This document shows positions 1-8,079 of a DNA stretch of 21,494 bases, in pieces. Origin of the DNA: an uncultured Eubacteriales bacterium (lineage in GTDB: Bacteria > Bacillota > Clostridia > Oscillospirales > Oscillospiraceae). The stretch lies in assembly GCA_900545925.1 (NCBI GenBank), contig URAZ01000051.1, positions 1 through 21,494 of the forward strand, written 5' to 3'. The position numbers and the translations under genes were made by a program. How positions within the stretch are numbered: position 1 is the first letter of the stretch; the number at the start of each line of letters is the position of its first letter. The notes under the pieces were generated by a model that ran no database searches, was not told the origin of the DNA, and saw only the letters and a list, made by a program, of their open reading frames with translations.

Positions 1-11
1 TATTTACTTCG

Positions 12-218
12 CTAGCGGTAAGATTTCTCATAAATTGCGACCACATCTTCGTCAGACAGTTCAAAACGGTCACAGAAGAACAATCCACCCATAGTGGCCT
101 TTGTATCTTTCGCCATCTGAGAAAATTCTTCGGGGTGAATATCGTAATCGCTCATACGCAGATCAGCCACACCGCAGGATTCCATCAGCTTATGCAGTGC
201 AGTACTGCGAGAATTCAC
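12..218 (-). pseudogene. C-terminal fragment of an iron-containing alcohol dehydrogenase
   Basis: The fragment reads in frame to a TAG stop and carries the typical C-terminal end of the group III iron-dependent alcohol dehydrogenases (BdhA/YqhD-like): a CGVADLRMSDY stretch, then MAKDTKATMGGLF and DEDVVAIYEKSYR. Only about 60 residues of a family that is normally 380-400 residues long are present. The NAD-binding half and the iron-binding histidines are missing. The homology begins near HKLMES, and a few unrelated codons separate it from the GC-rich palindrome at 230-251, so the gene appears to have been cut at or near that repeat. A GTG could serve as a start codon at 218 but no ribosome binding site is visible. 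I infer a non-functional remnant. Identification of the family is fairly sure; the cause of truncation is not. Confidence 0.7.
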
Positions 219-224
219 GGCTGC

Positions 225-256
225 TCATCGGGCGGACAGAGGCGTCCGCCCCTACG
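225..256. repeat. Short GC-rich palindromic repeat (interspersed-repeat-like)
   Basis: The core at 230-251 is an inverted repeat, GGGCGGAC and GTCCGCCC around a six-base AGAGGC loop, followed by CCTACG. Read on the minus strand it begins CGTAGGGGCGGACGCC, which resembles the short GTAGGGGCGG-type elements that I recall being scattered through intergenic regions of many Oscillospirales genomes. Only one copy is present in this window, so its repetitive nature is inferred from memory rather than seen. It lies at the broken edge of the alcohol dehydrogenase fragment. Confidence 0.45.
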
Positions 257-352
257 CCAGCCTCGGAAACCCTACACAAAATAGGAAAACAATAGTTTTT
301 TGACAGACTGACGCTTCTCTAAGAAGCGCATATCCACTGTATTCAGAACGCA

Positions 353-382
353 CATGGGCGCCAGCTTTCGCTGGCGCCCATG
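353..382 (-). terminator. Hairpin downstream of the glycan operon, probable terminator
   Basis: A perfect 13-base-pair stem (353-365 with 370-382, CATGGGCGCCAGC arm) closes on a TTTC loop, 41 bases after the stop of the last operon gene. No clear T-run follows on the minus strand, so this may be a weak or factor-assisted terminator or a 3'-end stabiliser. A second small hairpin, CGCTTCT/AGAAGCG, lies at 312-328. The rest of 219-423 shows no gene. Confidence 0.5.
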
Positions 383-423
383 CTGATTCTATTCAGATGT
401 ATCCGGATAGGCCTTCTGTATGC

Positions 424-1974
424 TTATGGCCGCAAATCCAGAATTTCGGCCCTGCATTGCTGGTCGCGCTCTGTATAAATGCGGTCTGCGAGGAAGCCAA
501 GCTTTCTGTCCGCATCTTTGCTGAGAATCTGATCGCCCTGCATTGTCATTTGTGCGCGCTTTGCCGTGAAGAATCCGCCTGCCGGTACGCTTCTTGGCGA
601 CAGCGAGAAGGACAGTTCCAGTTCTGCATCTTCGCATACAGAAATACGCAGGAAGTCAGACAGCTGCACGCGCTGTGGCTGCCCGTTGATCTGAACGGAC
701 ACGTCTTGTGTCCCCTGCGGGATGTACAGATGCAGCTGCAATTCTCTCCGTATACCGCGCAGGGAAAGTTGCACCCTGTTTTCGTGCGGATAGTTGGTCT
801 TTACATCGATGTCCGCCTGTTCTGTGTGGAAATGTCCCGGCAGGTAATGCACGAACCAGATCTGGCCGTCTTCCGTCAGAATGCTGTTTGCCGCTGCGCT
901 GCAAAGGCCCTCTGCTCCACGCATGGAGCAGCACCACCACGCTTCATAGACGTCCGTATTAGCCTGCACAAACCTGCCGCTCTGCTCCGTTCCGCTGCAC
1001 AAATCACAACCGAAGCCGCCGTTCGGCCGCTGAGAAGCAAGCAGCGCATTGTAATAAATCCTGTTTGCCAGTACCGCATACTCGCTCTGCTGTGTCAAGC
1101 GGAACAGCGCCATGGAGGCCATATAAGAATCGACAATCGCACAGGGTTCTGTCCAGTATGGCCGCCCAAACCAGTTATAATTTGCGTAATTTGCGGTCAT
1201 TCCGTACTGCACATAGTGCGCGAACACTTCTTTTGCAAACGTGAGCAGTTCCTCATCCGGCTCCGCCTCACACAAGCGCAGGATCCCGCGCAGCGCGGAG
1301 AGCGTCGCATGTGTCTGCAGGGAACTTTTTTCCACGTCGATCTGCCGGAATGCCGCGATCATTTCCGACAACAGCGCACGCACGCGCGTATCTGCAAACA
1401 GCGTCTCGTACTGCGCCAGCGCATCCATGGAAATAAACGCACAGCCAATATCCGTGGACAACCGCCAGCCGTCTATGATCTCGTCCCCGAGATGCCCCGC
1501 TGCTTCCGCGTTTGCCGTGCGTTTTTCCCGCGCGGTCGGATAAGTTGGAAACCTTCCCGACAACGGCAGGTAGAGATTTTCCACGATCCGCTTTGCGCAT
1601 TTTGCGTATTTTTCTTCGTCCCTGCTGATATACAGTTCCAGCAAGCCTCGGAGAAGCCAATTATGGCCGGAAAGCTGCTGTTCATTGATGGCGTCCGGTG
1701 CACAGATGCCTTTTAAATATCCGCGTTCGTTCCACTGCGTATCCAGCGCTTCCAGAATTTCGTCCAAAAACGCTGCTTTTCGTCCGGAGATTCGCTCGTG
1801 CAGGCACAGGGCCAAAATCGTCCGGCCCTCCCAGTCGCCCGGCCAGCCCTGCTTGTCTGCCTGGAAGATCTCTGCCGCGCGATACATCGGATCCTCCAGC
1901 CGGGAATAGTTTCTTCCCAACCGGAACGCCAGTTCCCCTGTCAGCGTGATATTGTTTAAGTCAAGCGCCTGCAT
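424..1974 (-). CDS. GH127-like (DUF1680 superfamily) glycoside hydrolase, probable beta-L-arabinofuranosidase relative
   Basis: A 516-residue protein with the (alpha/alpha)6-toroid character of the GH127/GH146 group and a C-terminal beta-rich part. The N-terminus follows the family pattern: NNITLTGELAFR, an early PGDWEGRTILAL segment, then SGHNWLLRGLLELY. In GH127 enzymes a zinc-bound cysteine acts as nucleophile, with ligands from an ExC motif and a CC pair. Here E276-P-C278 and C348-C349 match that arrangement. The usual acid/base glutamate about 16 residues before ExC is not evident, as residues 253-275 contain no Glu or Asp. No signal peptide is seen, so it is probably cytoplasmic. The start at 1974 is chosen because a GAAGAAG-type site precedes it; it overlaps the upstream gene by 14 bases, suggesting coupled translation. 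Superfamily is likely; the substrate is inferred and could differ. Confidence 0.72.
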   Translation of the reverse strand: MQALDLNNITLTGELAFRLGRNYSRLEDPMYRAAEIFQADKQGWPGDWEGRTILALCLHERISGRKAAFLDEILEALDTQWNERGYLKGICAPDAINEQQLSGHNWLLRGLLELYISRDEEKYAKCAKRIVENLYLPLSGRFPTYPTAREKRTANAEAAGHLGDEIIDGWRLSTDIGCAFISMDALAQYETLFADTRVRALLSEMIAAFRQIDVEKSSLQTHATLSALRGILRLCEAEPDEELLTFAKEVFAHYVQYGMTANYANYNWFGRPYWTEPCAIVDSYMASMALFRLTQQSEYAVLANRIYYNALLASQRPNGGFGCDLCSGTEQSGRFVQANTDVYEAWWCCSMRGAEGLCSAAANSILTEDGQIWFVHYLPGHFHTEQADIDVKTNYPHENRVQLSLRGIRRELQLHLYIPQGTQDVSVQINGQPQRVQLSDFLRISVCEDAELELSFSLSPRSVPAGGFFTAKRAQMTMQGDQILSKDADRKLGFLADRIYTERDQQCRAEILDLRP

Positions 1975-4096
1975 ATTGTGTCTTCTTCGTTCCGTAGATC
2001 TTCGCCAACCAGTATAAAACATGGGACGCAAACCCATGGCAGCAGCTGGCGCTCGGCTGATCATGCTCCCACAGGGTTCCTGTCCTCTCAGCCATCGGCG
2101 TAAAATATTCTTTCAGATCCTGCAGCAGCTTTTCCGTCTGGCCATCCAGATACAGAAGTTCCAGCCGCAGATAATCCCCGATAAACGCATTTGCCGGCGC
2201 AACATCCGGGCAGCAATCCGCAGCCCGGTGCGGCCCAAACTTCTGCACAAGCGTCTGCCACAGTTCCGGGTATGTCCGCTTATCCGCAGTGCCCATGAAA
2301 AACGCGTAATACTGGCAGACCTCGGTTATATTCCCGGGGTTTTCAAGACCGTGTGCTGTCCGCCGTTCATTGTCGGTAAAGAACAAGCCGTTAAAGGAGC
2401 GCTGCCGTATCGTCTCCTGCAGCTTTTGGGATTTTTCCAGAAGCGCGGAATCGCCGTACAGTCTTCCTGCGATCTGCAGCATTCTGGCATACAGCATATT
2501 GGTCGGGAAATTGACATCCTGCACAACATCCGGATCATTTGCGCGGGACCACTCGACGAACACCCACTTTTCCAGCTTTTCCAGCAGGCCGTATTCGTTT
2601 TCAAACGTCGCAAAATATTGAATCAGGCCATAAACACGCGATTTGGCACGCTCCGCAAATGCGCAGTCTCCGCTGCGCTTGATATATTCCTCCAATTCCA
2701 GCACAAACCACATGGCCCAGTTCGGGATAAAGTTCCCGTCATAGTGGTCTGCCGGATAGCACATCGGCAGCATGCCGTCCGGGAGATGCGCAAATCGCTC
2801 GGCCAGCAGGAAGTTCTCCAGAAATGCTTTTTCGACCGTGCATTGGCCGGTCAGCGCATGCTCCGTGCGCGCGGTAAAGAAGCTGTCGCAAAGCCATCCG
2901 GCCCGCTCGCGGGAGGGGCAGTCCATAAACAAATCCAGCGCATTCTGCCGGTATGTGCGAACCGCCGCGTCGGCAATTTCCCGAAGCTGCTTCTGTTCTG
3001 GAAGACGAATCTGAAACTCCGGCGCCGGGTGCTGATATTGGAGCATCCGCACCTCCGAAACCCGGCAGGCGCCCTTTGCGGCGATTTTCAGGTACATCAT
3101 CGTATACGGGGCGAACGTCATGATTCGATGGGTTCCGGCGTCCAGATCGTATTTAAAGCAGTTGCAGTTTGTAAGCCGAAGGAAATCCACGTCTCCGTCG
3201 GTCAGAATCTCATCAAACAGCAGATAAACCGTACATGCCTGCGCGCATTCCACCGTCATGCACAAAAATCCGGTTGCGTTATAAGGAAACCGGCAAGTCG
3301 CATAGCTGTTTTCCAGCGTGATCTGGGCCGTATCCTCCGCCGCATGGCAGGACGGCTTCCATGCAAATGTCTGTGCTTCGTCGGACAGGTGCTCTTCCAG
3401 CGTATCCGCCGGATATCCCTTGAGCATGGGGCCGATCTGCGTATAGGCGCGGTCTTTCCGCAGCGCGCCGCATGGCACGTCAAAGGAAACGCTGCCGGTC
3501 TGGACGATGCGCTGTACCTGCAGCGGCTCAAATTGCGGCATAGGCGTTTCCCGGCGCAAATACCGCTTTTCTGCCTGCGTCTCCGATTCCAACCGCTCTG
3601 CGCCGCCGTCGCTGCCAAGATAAAAGGCCTGCTTGCAGGCGCGAAGCCGGTATGCTTCGGCAAATGCACGCTGGAAACTGTAGCGCTGGACGCGCTGGAT
3701 TCTCTGGTGCAGATCATACACGCCGAAAGAGCCGTCCCCTGTTGCCGCTGTCACTGCGTGGTTTTGCAGAATTTCCGCTGTCAAAAATCCCGGCTGATCC
3801 AGCGTATCATAACTGTTGACGTTAAAGGCCGTTACCTCGATCACGACCGTATTCTGTCCGGCGCACAGCTGCGGCGTCAGATCGATCTCGTCAACGCGGT
3901 AAAAGCCGTGCGCCGCCCGCGCAGGTCCCGCACAGACAAATTTTCCATTTACCCAGACACGATAAATGCTGGATGCCGCAAGATGCAAACTGGCGTCTTG
4001 GCCGGCTATGATCGCTCGGAACGCCAGTTCGCAGTTCATCTCATCTGCCCGGCCCTTGGCCCATATTGGTACTGCTTTTTGAAAAAAAGTATTCAT
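1961..4096 (-). CDS. GH78-like alpha-L-rhamnosidase, cytoplasmic
   Basis: A 711-residue protein resembling GH78 enzymes, which release terminal alpha-L-rhamnose by inversion. The N-terminal part (about 1-115) is a GH78-type beta-sandwich, with YRVWVNGKFVCAGP followed by FYRVDEIDLTPQL. The catalytic (alpha/alpha)6 domain shows the hallmark DCPSRERAGWLCD, so D392, E397 and D404 keep the spacing of the acidic residues known from Bacillus RhaB, and TLWEH supplies a fourth at E677. NWAMWFVLELEEY and SCCHGFASHVLYWL are also typical regions. There is no signal peptide. I chose the ATG at 4096 because the sandwich domain starts just after it and it lies 32 bases after the preceding stop. The Shine-Dalgarno (TTGGGTAAAT) is weak, so translation may depend on the upstream gene. 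Rhamnosidase family is fairly sure; linkage specificity is unknown. Confidence 0.82.
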   Translation of the reverse strand: MNTFFQKAVPIWAKGRADEMNCELAFRAIIAGQDASLHLAASSIYRVWVNGKFVCAGPARAAHGFYRVDEIDLTPQLCAGQNTVVIEVTAFNVNSYDTLDQPGFLTAEILQNHAVTAATGDGSFGVYDLHQRIQRVQRYSFQRAFAEAYRLRACKQAFYLGSDGGAERLESETQAEKRYLRRETPMPQFEPLQVQRIVQTGSVSFDVPCGALRKDRAYTQIGPMLKGYPADTLEEHLSDEAQTFAWKPSCHAAEDTAQITLENSYATCRFPYNATGFLCMTVECAQACTVYLLFDEILTDGDVDFLRLTNCNCFKYDLDAGTHRIMTFAPYTMMYLKIAAKGACRVSEVRMLQYQHPAPEFQIRLPEQKQLREIADAAVRTYRQNALDLFMDCPSRERAGWLCDSFFTARTEHALTGQCTVEKAFLENFLLAERFAHLPDGMLPMCYPADHYDGNFIPNWAMWFVLELEEYIKRSGDCAFAERAKSRVYGLIQYFATFENEYGLLEKLEKWVFVEWSRANDPDVVQDVNFPTNMLYARMLQIAGRLYGDSALLEKSQKLQETIRQRSFNGLFFTDNERRTAHGLENPGNITEVCQYYAFFMGTADKRTYPELWQTLVQKFGPHRAADCCPDVAPANAFIGDYLRLELLYLDGQTEKLLQDLKEYFTPMAERTGTLWEHDQPSASCCHGFASHVLYWLAKIYGTKKTQYAGA

Positions 4097-4128
4097 ATTT
4101 ACCCAATCTAATATTAAATATGTATTGT

Positions 4129-5187
4129 TTACCCCTCGTTCAGCGTCAGGGTGTACCAGCGAATATCCGTGCCGTTTGCGCTCATAAACACCCGGAACGA
4201 CGTTCCCTCCGGGTACAGCGTCAGATACGGATTGGAGACATCCGCCCGTTTGACTGCAATATGCTCCGGTTTTGTCCAGTGCAGCAGATCTTCGCTGAAG
4301 CTGAGTTGGCAGGTACACAGCCCGTTCTGCCACGCATCCCGGTTGTAGGTTGACATGACAAACCGGTCGTGTGCCGGATCTTTACAGACAGACGGAATTG
4401 CGCCGCCGGTCAAAACCGGAACATCCCGTCCGCAATTTCCCGGCTCTGTAAAGCCGTTTCCCGTGTACTTTCTCCACGCCGTCACATCTTCCAGTTCATC
4501 CAGCCGGCAGCGGGCAAGATAAACCGCATCTGCCACCGCCTCCGACCGCTCAAGATTCGTAAAATGCTTTGTATAGAACAAATACAGATAGCCGTCATGC
4601 GGGTTCGGAAAAACGGAAAAATCCCCGCAGCCGAGGCAGATCTCATCTCCGGTCTGTCCCGGCTGATTCATTCCGGGCGAAAATCTGCTTGTCCAGCAGG
4701 GCTCCTGTGCGGTCAGAATCCAGCCGAAAAACCGCCATGTTCTCCCGCAGTCGTCGGATGTCATCATTCCGATGTGCCGGAAGTCCGGTTCGCCCTCCTC
4801 CTGCGCTCTCGCGGTATAAGAGGTTTTCCCCGCGCCCCAGCCTGTCTCATTGTGAATCAGGCAGTAAAACCGGTTTGTTTCCTTGTTGATCCACAGTCCG
4901 CACGGCCAGATCTGTCCGCGGGACAATGGCCCGTCCGGATACGGAATACCGGAAAACGCCTGCCCAGCCTCCCCCAAGGCAAAGCAATATTGCGCATCAT
5001 ATTCTTTCTTCAAGTCCAAAAGCGAACTGCCGCTCCACACGCTGATGCCGCCTAAATTTGTATGGCCGAGGAGCGCCCAGAAACGGCCGCTCCGGTCTGC
5101 GGCGTATGTGAGCAGACTGTCCTGGTAAACGCCGTTTTGATTCGTCAGATTTGTCTCATGTACGGACGATAGTTGATAGTTGTTCAT
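4129..5187 (-). CDS. Predicted glycan-active beta-propeller enzyme, family unresolved
   Basis: A 352-residue protein rich in Trp, Gly and beta-strand segments repeated about every 60 residues, as in five-bladed propellers. It contains one sialidase-type Asp-box, SDDCGRTW at 144-151, and a GDFSVFPNPHDGYLYLFYT stretch at 188-206 like the blade motifs of GH43/GH117/DUF4185-type proteins. Candidate acidic residues are D189, D198 and D145, but I cannot assign a catalytic set. There is no signal peptide or membrane segment. A good AGAGAGGAAAAG site precedes the ATG, 18 bases after the AraC-type gene. Its place between a regulator and a rhamnosidase suggests it removes another sugar from the same imported glycan. 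It could also be a non-catalytic carbohydrate-binding propeller. The fold class is moderately supported; the reaction is not known. Confidence 0.6.
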   Translation of the reverse strand: MNNYQLSSVHETNLTNQNGVYQDSLLTYAADRSGRFWALLGHTNLGGISVWSGSSLLDLKKEYDAQYCFALGEAGQAFSGIPYPDGPLSRGQIWPCGLWINKETNRFYCLIHNETGWGAGKTSYTARAQEEGEPDFRHIGMMTSDDCGRTWRFFGWILTAQEPCWTSRFSPGMNQPGQTGDEICLGCGDFSVFPNPHDGYLYLFYTKHFTNLERSEAVADAVYLARCRLDELEDVTAWRKYTGNGFTEPGNCGRDVPVLTGGAIPSVCKDPAHDRFVMSTYNRDAWQNGLCTCQLSFSEDLLHWTKPEHIAVKRADVSNPYLTLYPEGTSFRVFMSANGTDIRWYTLTLNEG

Positions 5188-5205
5188 TCTTTTCCTCTCT
5201 GCCGC

Positions 5206-6114
5206 TCAGCCGATAATCCCCTCCGGAGATACCTGCACCTGAAGCGTGTGATCCTCAACAACGCGCCGGACCTCCTGCAGCCGGTAGTCTCTGGGTGTGC
5301 ATCCCATTGTTTTTTTGAAAACCCGCGCAAAATAATTTGCATCCGAAAATCCAACCTCGTGTGCGATCTCTTCAATCCGGTTCCGGCTCCTTAAAAGCAG
5401 CGAACTTGCCACCTCGATCCGGTGCTGATTCAGATATTGGATTGGGGAAATATGCAGGGCTTCCTGAAAGCGCTTGGATAAATACGGGATAGACACATTG
5501 CAGGCCTTTGACAAATAGGCCAGATCCAATTCGTTTTTATACTCTGTCTGAATCAGCGCCATACATCTTTGCACCACATCCGACATACTCTGCGTTTTCG
5601 TCTGTTCGATCAGCGTGTTATACAGCTGCATCATAAACTGATACGCATATCCGGAAGCCGTATAGAAGCTGCCCATCTCGTTGTTTAACGCCGCACGATA
5701 GATCTCATCCCAGCACCGCATGACGGCCGAATCCGCAGGAAGGTCAAAAACACGGCCAAACCGTTCCGCCAGATCGCTCCAGATTTTCAGGCAGGATATA
5801 TTAAGCGTAATAAATTTCAGTTCCCAGTGTTTCGCATTTGGGGAGCGGTAATACTGGTATTGTCCGGGCCGTTCGATCAGGAATGCCTGTCCCGGCTTGA
5901 TCGCATAGGCCTTCTGGTTGTAGACCAGCGTTCCCTCACCGGATACGGTATACTGGAATACACACTGCTTATATGCAGAGGTCCGGCAATCCCGGTAGTA
6001 GACCTCCGGCGAGGCCCAGTATTCCCATCCGATTGAAAAAAGCGCATAGTAATCCTCATAGAGGCGCTGATCGCGGAACTGGTACTCGATTGATTTATAC
6101 TGCGGCGCATCCAT
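5206..6114 (-). CDS. AraC/XylS-family transcriptional regulator
   Basis: A 302-residue regulator with an N-terminal cupin-like sensor (about 35-110: FQYTVSGEGTLVYNQKAYAIKPGQAFLIERPGQ) and a C-terminal double helix-turn-helix of the AraC type (about 180-280). The second unit has the family signature IEEIAHEVGFSDANYFARVFKKTMGCTPRDYR, abbreviated here as IEEIAHEVGF...YFARVFKK...TPRDYR. Such proteins usually activate sugar-use genes when the cupin domain binds a sugar. The start at 6114 is preferred over an ATG 27 bases upstream because GAAGGAG sits seven bases before it. It lies inside the operon between the transport and enzyme genes, so I infer that it controls this operon by autoregulation, probably from the promoter at 9873-9900. 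The ligand is unknown. Confidence 0.9.
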   Translation of the reverse strand: MDAPQYKSIEYQFRDQRLYEDYYALFSIGWEYWASPEVYYRDCRTSAYKQCVFQYTVSGEGTLVYNQKAYAIKPGQAFLIERPGQYQYYRSPNAKHWELKFITLNISCLKIWSDLAERFGRVFDLPADSAVMRCWDEIYRAALNNEMGSFYTASGYAYQFMMQLYNTLIEQTKTQSMSDVVQRCMALIQTEYKNELDLAYLSKACNVSIPYLSKRFQEALHISPIQYLNQHRIEVASSLLLRSRNRIEEIAHEVGFSDANYFARVFKKTMGCTPRDYRLQEVRRVVEDHTLQVQVSPEGIIG

Positions 6115-6144
6115 AAAATTCTCCTTCAAGCAACTGCACATGCC

Positions 6145-7038
6145 TCAGCCCTTTACGCTCCCCATCACGATACCCTTGGAAAAATACCGCCGCATATAGG
6201 GATACACGATCAGAATCGGCAGCATGGCAAGGAAGATCTGCGCCGCCTTTGTCGTCTGGGTCGAGATTTCAGAGAGCGTTTTGATGGTTTCCACATCGCC
6301 GGTCTTCATAACATCCAGACTGCTGTTGACCACCAGATTGTGCAGATAGGTCGCCAGCGGCTGACCCGTGCTGGTATTGAAATACAGCATGCCGTCAAAC
6401 CACGAGTTCCAGTGATTGACGATGCAGAACAGCGTGATCGTCGCAATAGAGGCCTTGGACAGTGGAACAATGACCTGCCAGCAGATCTGCCACTGATTGG
6501 CGCCGTCGATCAGCGCGGCCTCCTCCAGTTCGGGCGGCAGACTGCGGAAGAAGTTCATCATCATAATGACGTACATCACAGGCACAGCGCCGGGAATGAT
6601 CATCGACCAGAAGGAGTTGATAAGTCCGGTTTTGCTGACGACCATATAGGTCGGGATAATCCCGCCGTTAAAGAGCGTGCAGAACAGAAAAATCCAGACA
6701 TAGACCTTTCTTGCGCGGAAGCGGTTATCGGACTTCGACAGCGGATAGGCGCACAGAATGCACAGCAGCAGATTGAGCGCCGGACCGATCAAAACGCGCA
6801 TCACGCTGACGGAAAGGGATTTGAGGAACTGCTGGTCGTCCAGCACATATCGATAGGCAGCCGTCGTAAACTCAACCGGCCACAGCGCAACGCGTCCGGC
6901 ATCGGCAGCGGCACGCGAGGAAAAGGAAATGGCCAGAACGTTGATGATCGGCAGCAGGCAGATGAGCGAGAGCACAAACAGCAGCACGCCATCGACGGCC
7001 GCGAACGTATTGATGTGATGCTTTTTCTTGTTTTTCAT
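6145..7038 (-). CDS. Carbohydrate ABC transporter permease, LplC/YtcP-type (CUT1)
   Basis: A 297-residue membrane protein with about six hydrophobic segments, of the MalG-like half of CUT1 sugar importers. The cytoplasmic EAA loop that docks the ATPase reads EEAALIDGANQWQICWQVIVP. The C-terminus RRYFSKGIVMGSVKG is characteristic of the LplC/YtcP subfamily that pairs with LplB-type permeases and large LplA-type lipoproteins. I chose the ATG at 7038, with GAGGTGA six bases before it and only ten bases after the upstream permease stop, rather than a GTG/ATG further up. It should form the channel with the product of 7049-7984. No ATPase gene accompanies it. Confidence 0.92.
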   Translation of the reverse strand: MKNKKKHHINTFAAVDGVLLFVLSLICLLPIINVLAISFSSRAAADAGRVALWPVEFTTAAYRYVLDDQQFLKSLSVSVMRVLIGPALNLLLCILCAYPLSKSDNRFRARKVYVWIFLFCTLFNGGIIPTYMVVSKTGLINSFWSMIIPGAVPVMYVIMMMNFFRSLPPELEEAALIDGANQWQICWQVIVPLSKASIATITLFCIVNHWNSWFDGMLYFNTSTGQPLATYLHNLVVNSSLDVMKTGDVETIKTLSEISTQTTKAAQIFLAMLPILIVYPYMRRYFSKGIVMGSVKG

Positions 7039-7048
7039 TCCAGTCACC

Positions 7049-7984
7049 TCAGAACACACGGTAATCGCCGTATTTTTCCGCCAGCTTGTAGCCCAGCGCG
7101 ATCAGCACAAGCGAAATCACGGATTTCATGAGTCCGACAGCCGTGGAGATGCTGTATTGCGCGTTGTCGATGCCGAGACGGTAGATGAAGGTATCGAGAA
7201 TGTCGCCGGACTGATAGACCTGCGGGCTATAGAGATTGAAGACCTGGTCAAAGCCGGCGTTAAGCACATTGCCGAGCGACAGCACAGTCATGACAAATAC
7301 CATCGGCAGAATGCCCGGCAGCGTCACATGCAGGATTTGCTTGATCTTGCCGGCGCCGTCAATCTCAGCGGCCTCGTAGAGCGCCGGGTCGATGCTACTC
7401 ATGGCAGCGAGATAGATGATCGAACTATAGCCGAAGTTTTTCCATGTATCCGTAATGATCAGCGTCCACGGGAACGTGCTGTTTTCGCCGAGGAAATACA
7501 CCGGTTCTCCCCCGAAGAACCGTATGATCTCATTAACAAGGCCGTTTGACGGCGAAAGGATGTTCGTGAAAATACCGCCCAGAATGACCCACGACAGAAA
7601 ATACGGCAGGCAGGTGACAAGCTGCACATAGCCGGAGAAAATCTTGTTTTTGATCTCATTGACCAGCAGTGCAAACAGAACCGGCACCAGAATGCCGAGA
7701 ACCAGCTTAAAAACCGCGATGAAAACCGTATTGTAGATCACCCGCAGCGCGTCCGGGTAGGCAAAAAAGCGTCTAAAGTTCTCCAAGCCCACCCATGCAG
7801 AGCCAAAAATGCCCTTGGTCGGTTTGTAGTTTTCAAACGCCATCAGCAGGCCGAACATCGGCGCGTAATTATAGATAAGAATGATCACCAGCCCCGGCAG
7901 GAGCATCAGGTGCAGCGGAAGTTCCTGGTGCAGACGGCCCGTTTTTTTCCTGTCCGGCAATCTGGTTGGCGTTGCTTTTTTCAT
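7049..7984 (-). CDS. Carbohydrate ABC transporter permease, LplB-type (CUT1)
   Basis: A 311-residue membrane protein, the MalF-like partner of the next gene. It begins with a basic cytoplasmic tail, then HLMLLPGLVIILIYNYAPMFG, a first membrane segment typical of the LplB family, and carries the EAA loop EAAEIDGAGKIKQILHVTLPG. The conserved end YKLAEKYGDYRVF is also seen in this subfamily. An AAAGGAC site is seven bases before the ATG. It is separated from the solute-binding protein gene by a 95-base gap that contains a strong hairpin, which may lower its expression relative to the binding protein. The substrate is probably an oligosaccharide or glycoside, inferred from the downstream enzymes. 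Confidence 0.93.
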   Translation of the reverse strand: MKKATPTRLPDRKKTGRLHQELPLHLMLLPGLVIILIYNYAPMFGLLMAFENYKPTKGIFGSAWVGLENFRRFFAYPDALRVIYNTVFIAVFKLVLGILVPVLFALLVNEIKNKIFSGYVQLVTCLPYFLSWVILGGIFTNILSPSNGLVNEIIRFFGGEPVYFLGENSTFPWTLIITDTWKNFGYSSIIYLAAMSSIDPALYEAAEIDGAGKIKQILHVTLPGILPMVFVMTVLSLGNVLNAGFDQVFNLYSPQVYQSGDILDTFIYRLGIDNAQYSISTAVGLMKSVISLVLIALGYKLAEKYGDYRVF

Positions 7985-8013
7985 CGCTTTGTCCTTTCCG
8001 TCGTGTAATTGCT

Positions 8014-8049
8014 GACAGGGAAATGGAGCATATGCTCCATCTCCCTGTC
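8014..8049 (-). promoter_or_regulatory. Intercistronic hairpin between binding protein and permeases
   Basis: In minus-strand RNA the whole 36 bases fold into one 17-18 bp hairpin. An outer GACAGGGA/TCCCTGTC stem continues into the palindrome ATGGAGCATATGCTCCAT at 8023-8040. The one imperfect position in DNA (8022 against 8041) becomes a G-U pair only in the minus-strand transcript, which supports an RNA role. No T-run follows. By analogy with malE-malF type operons it probably stabilises the upstream binding-protein message or partly terminates transcription. Confidence 0.7.
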
Positions 8050-8079
8050 GATTCCGTTATCTGTCAGGCGAGAACGCTG

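Noticed and set aside
1975..2064. Earlier starts for the GH127-like protein
   Set aside because: They lie inside the GH78-like gene and add an Arg-rich stub with no family similarity; the ATG at 1974 is preceded by a usable ribosome binding site.
397..4111. Long open frames on the plus strand (397-1716 and 2021-4111) opposite the GH127- and GH78-like genes
   Set aside because: They are antisense to genes with clear family motifs, have no ribosome binding sites or recognisable domains, and have Arg/Cys/His-rich composition typical of shadow frames in GC-rich DNA.
4097..4333. An extension of the GH78-like protein by 79 residues
   Set aside because: It would run through the end of the preceding propeller gene in another frame, and the GH78 sandwich domain begins right after the ATG at 4096.
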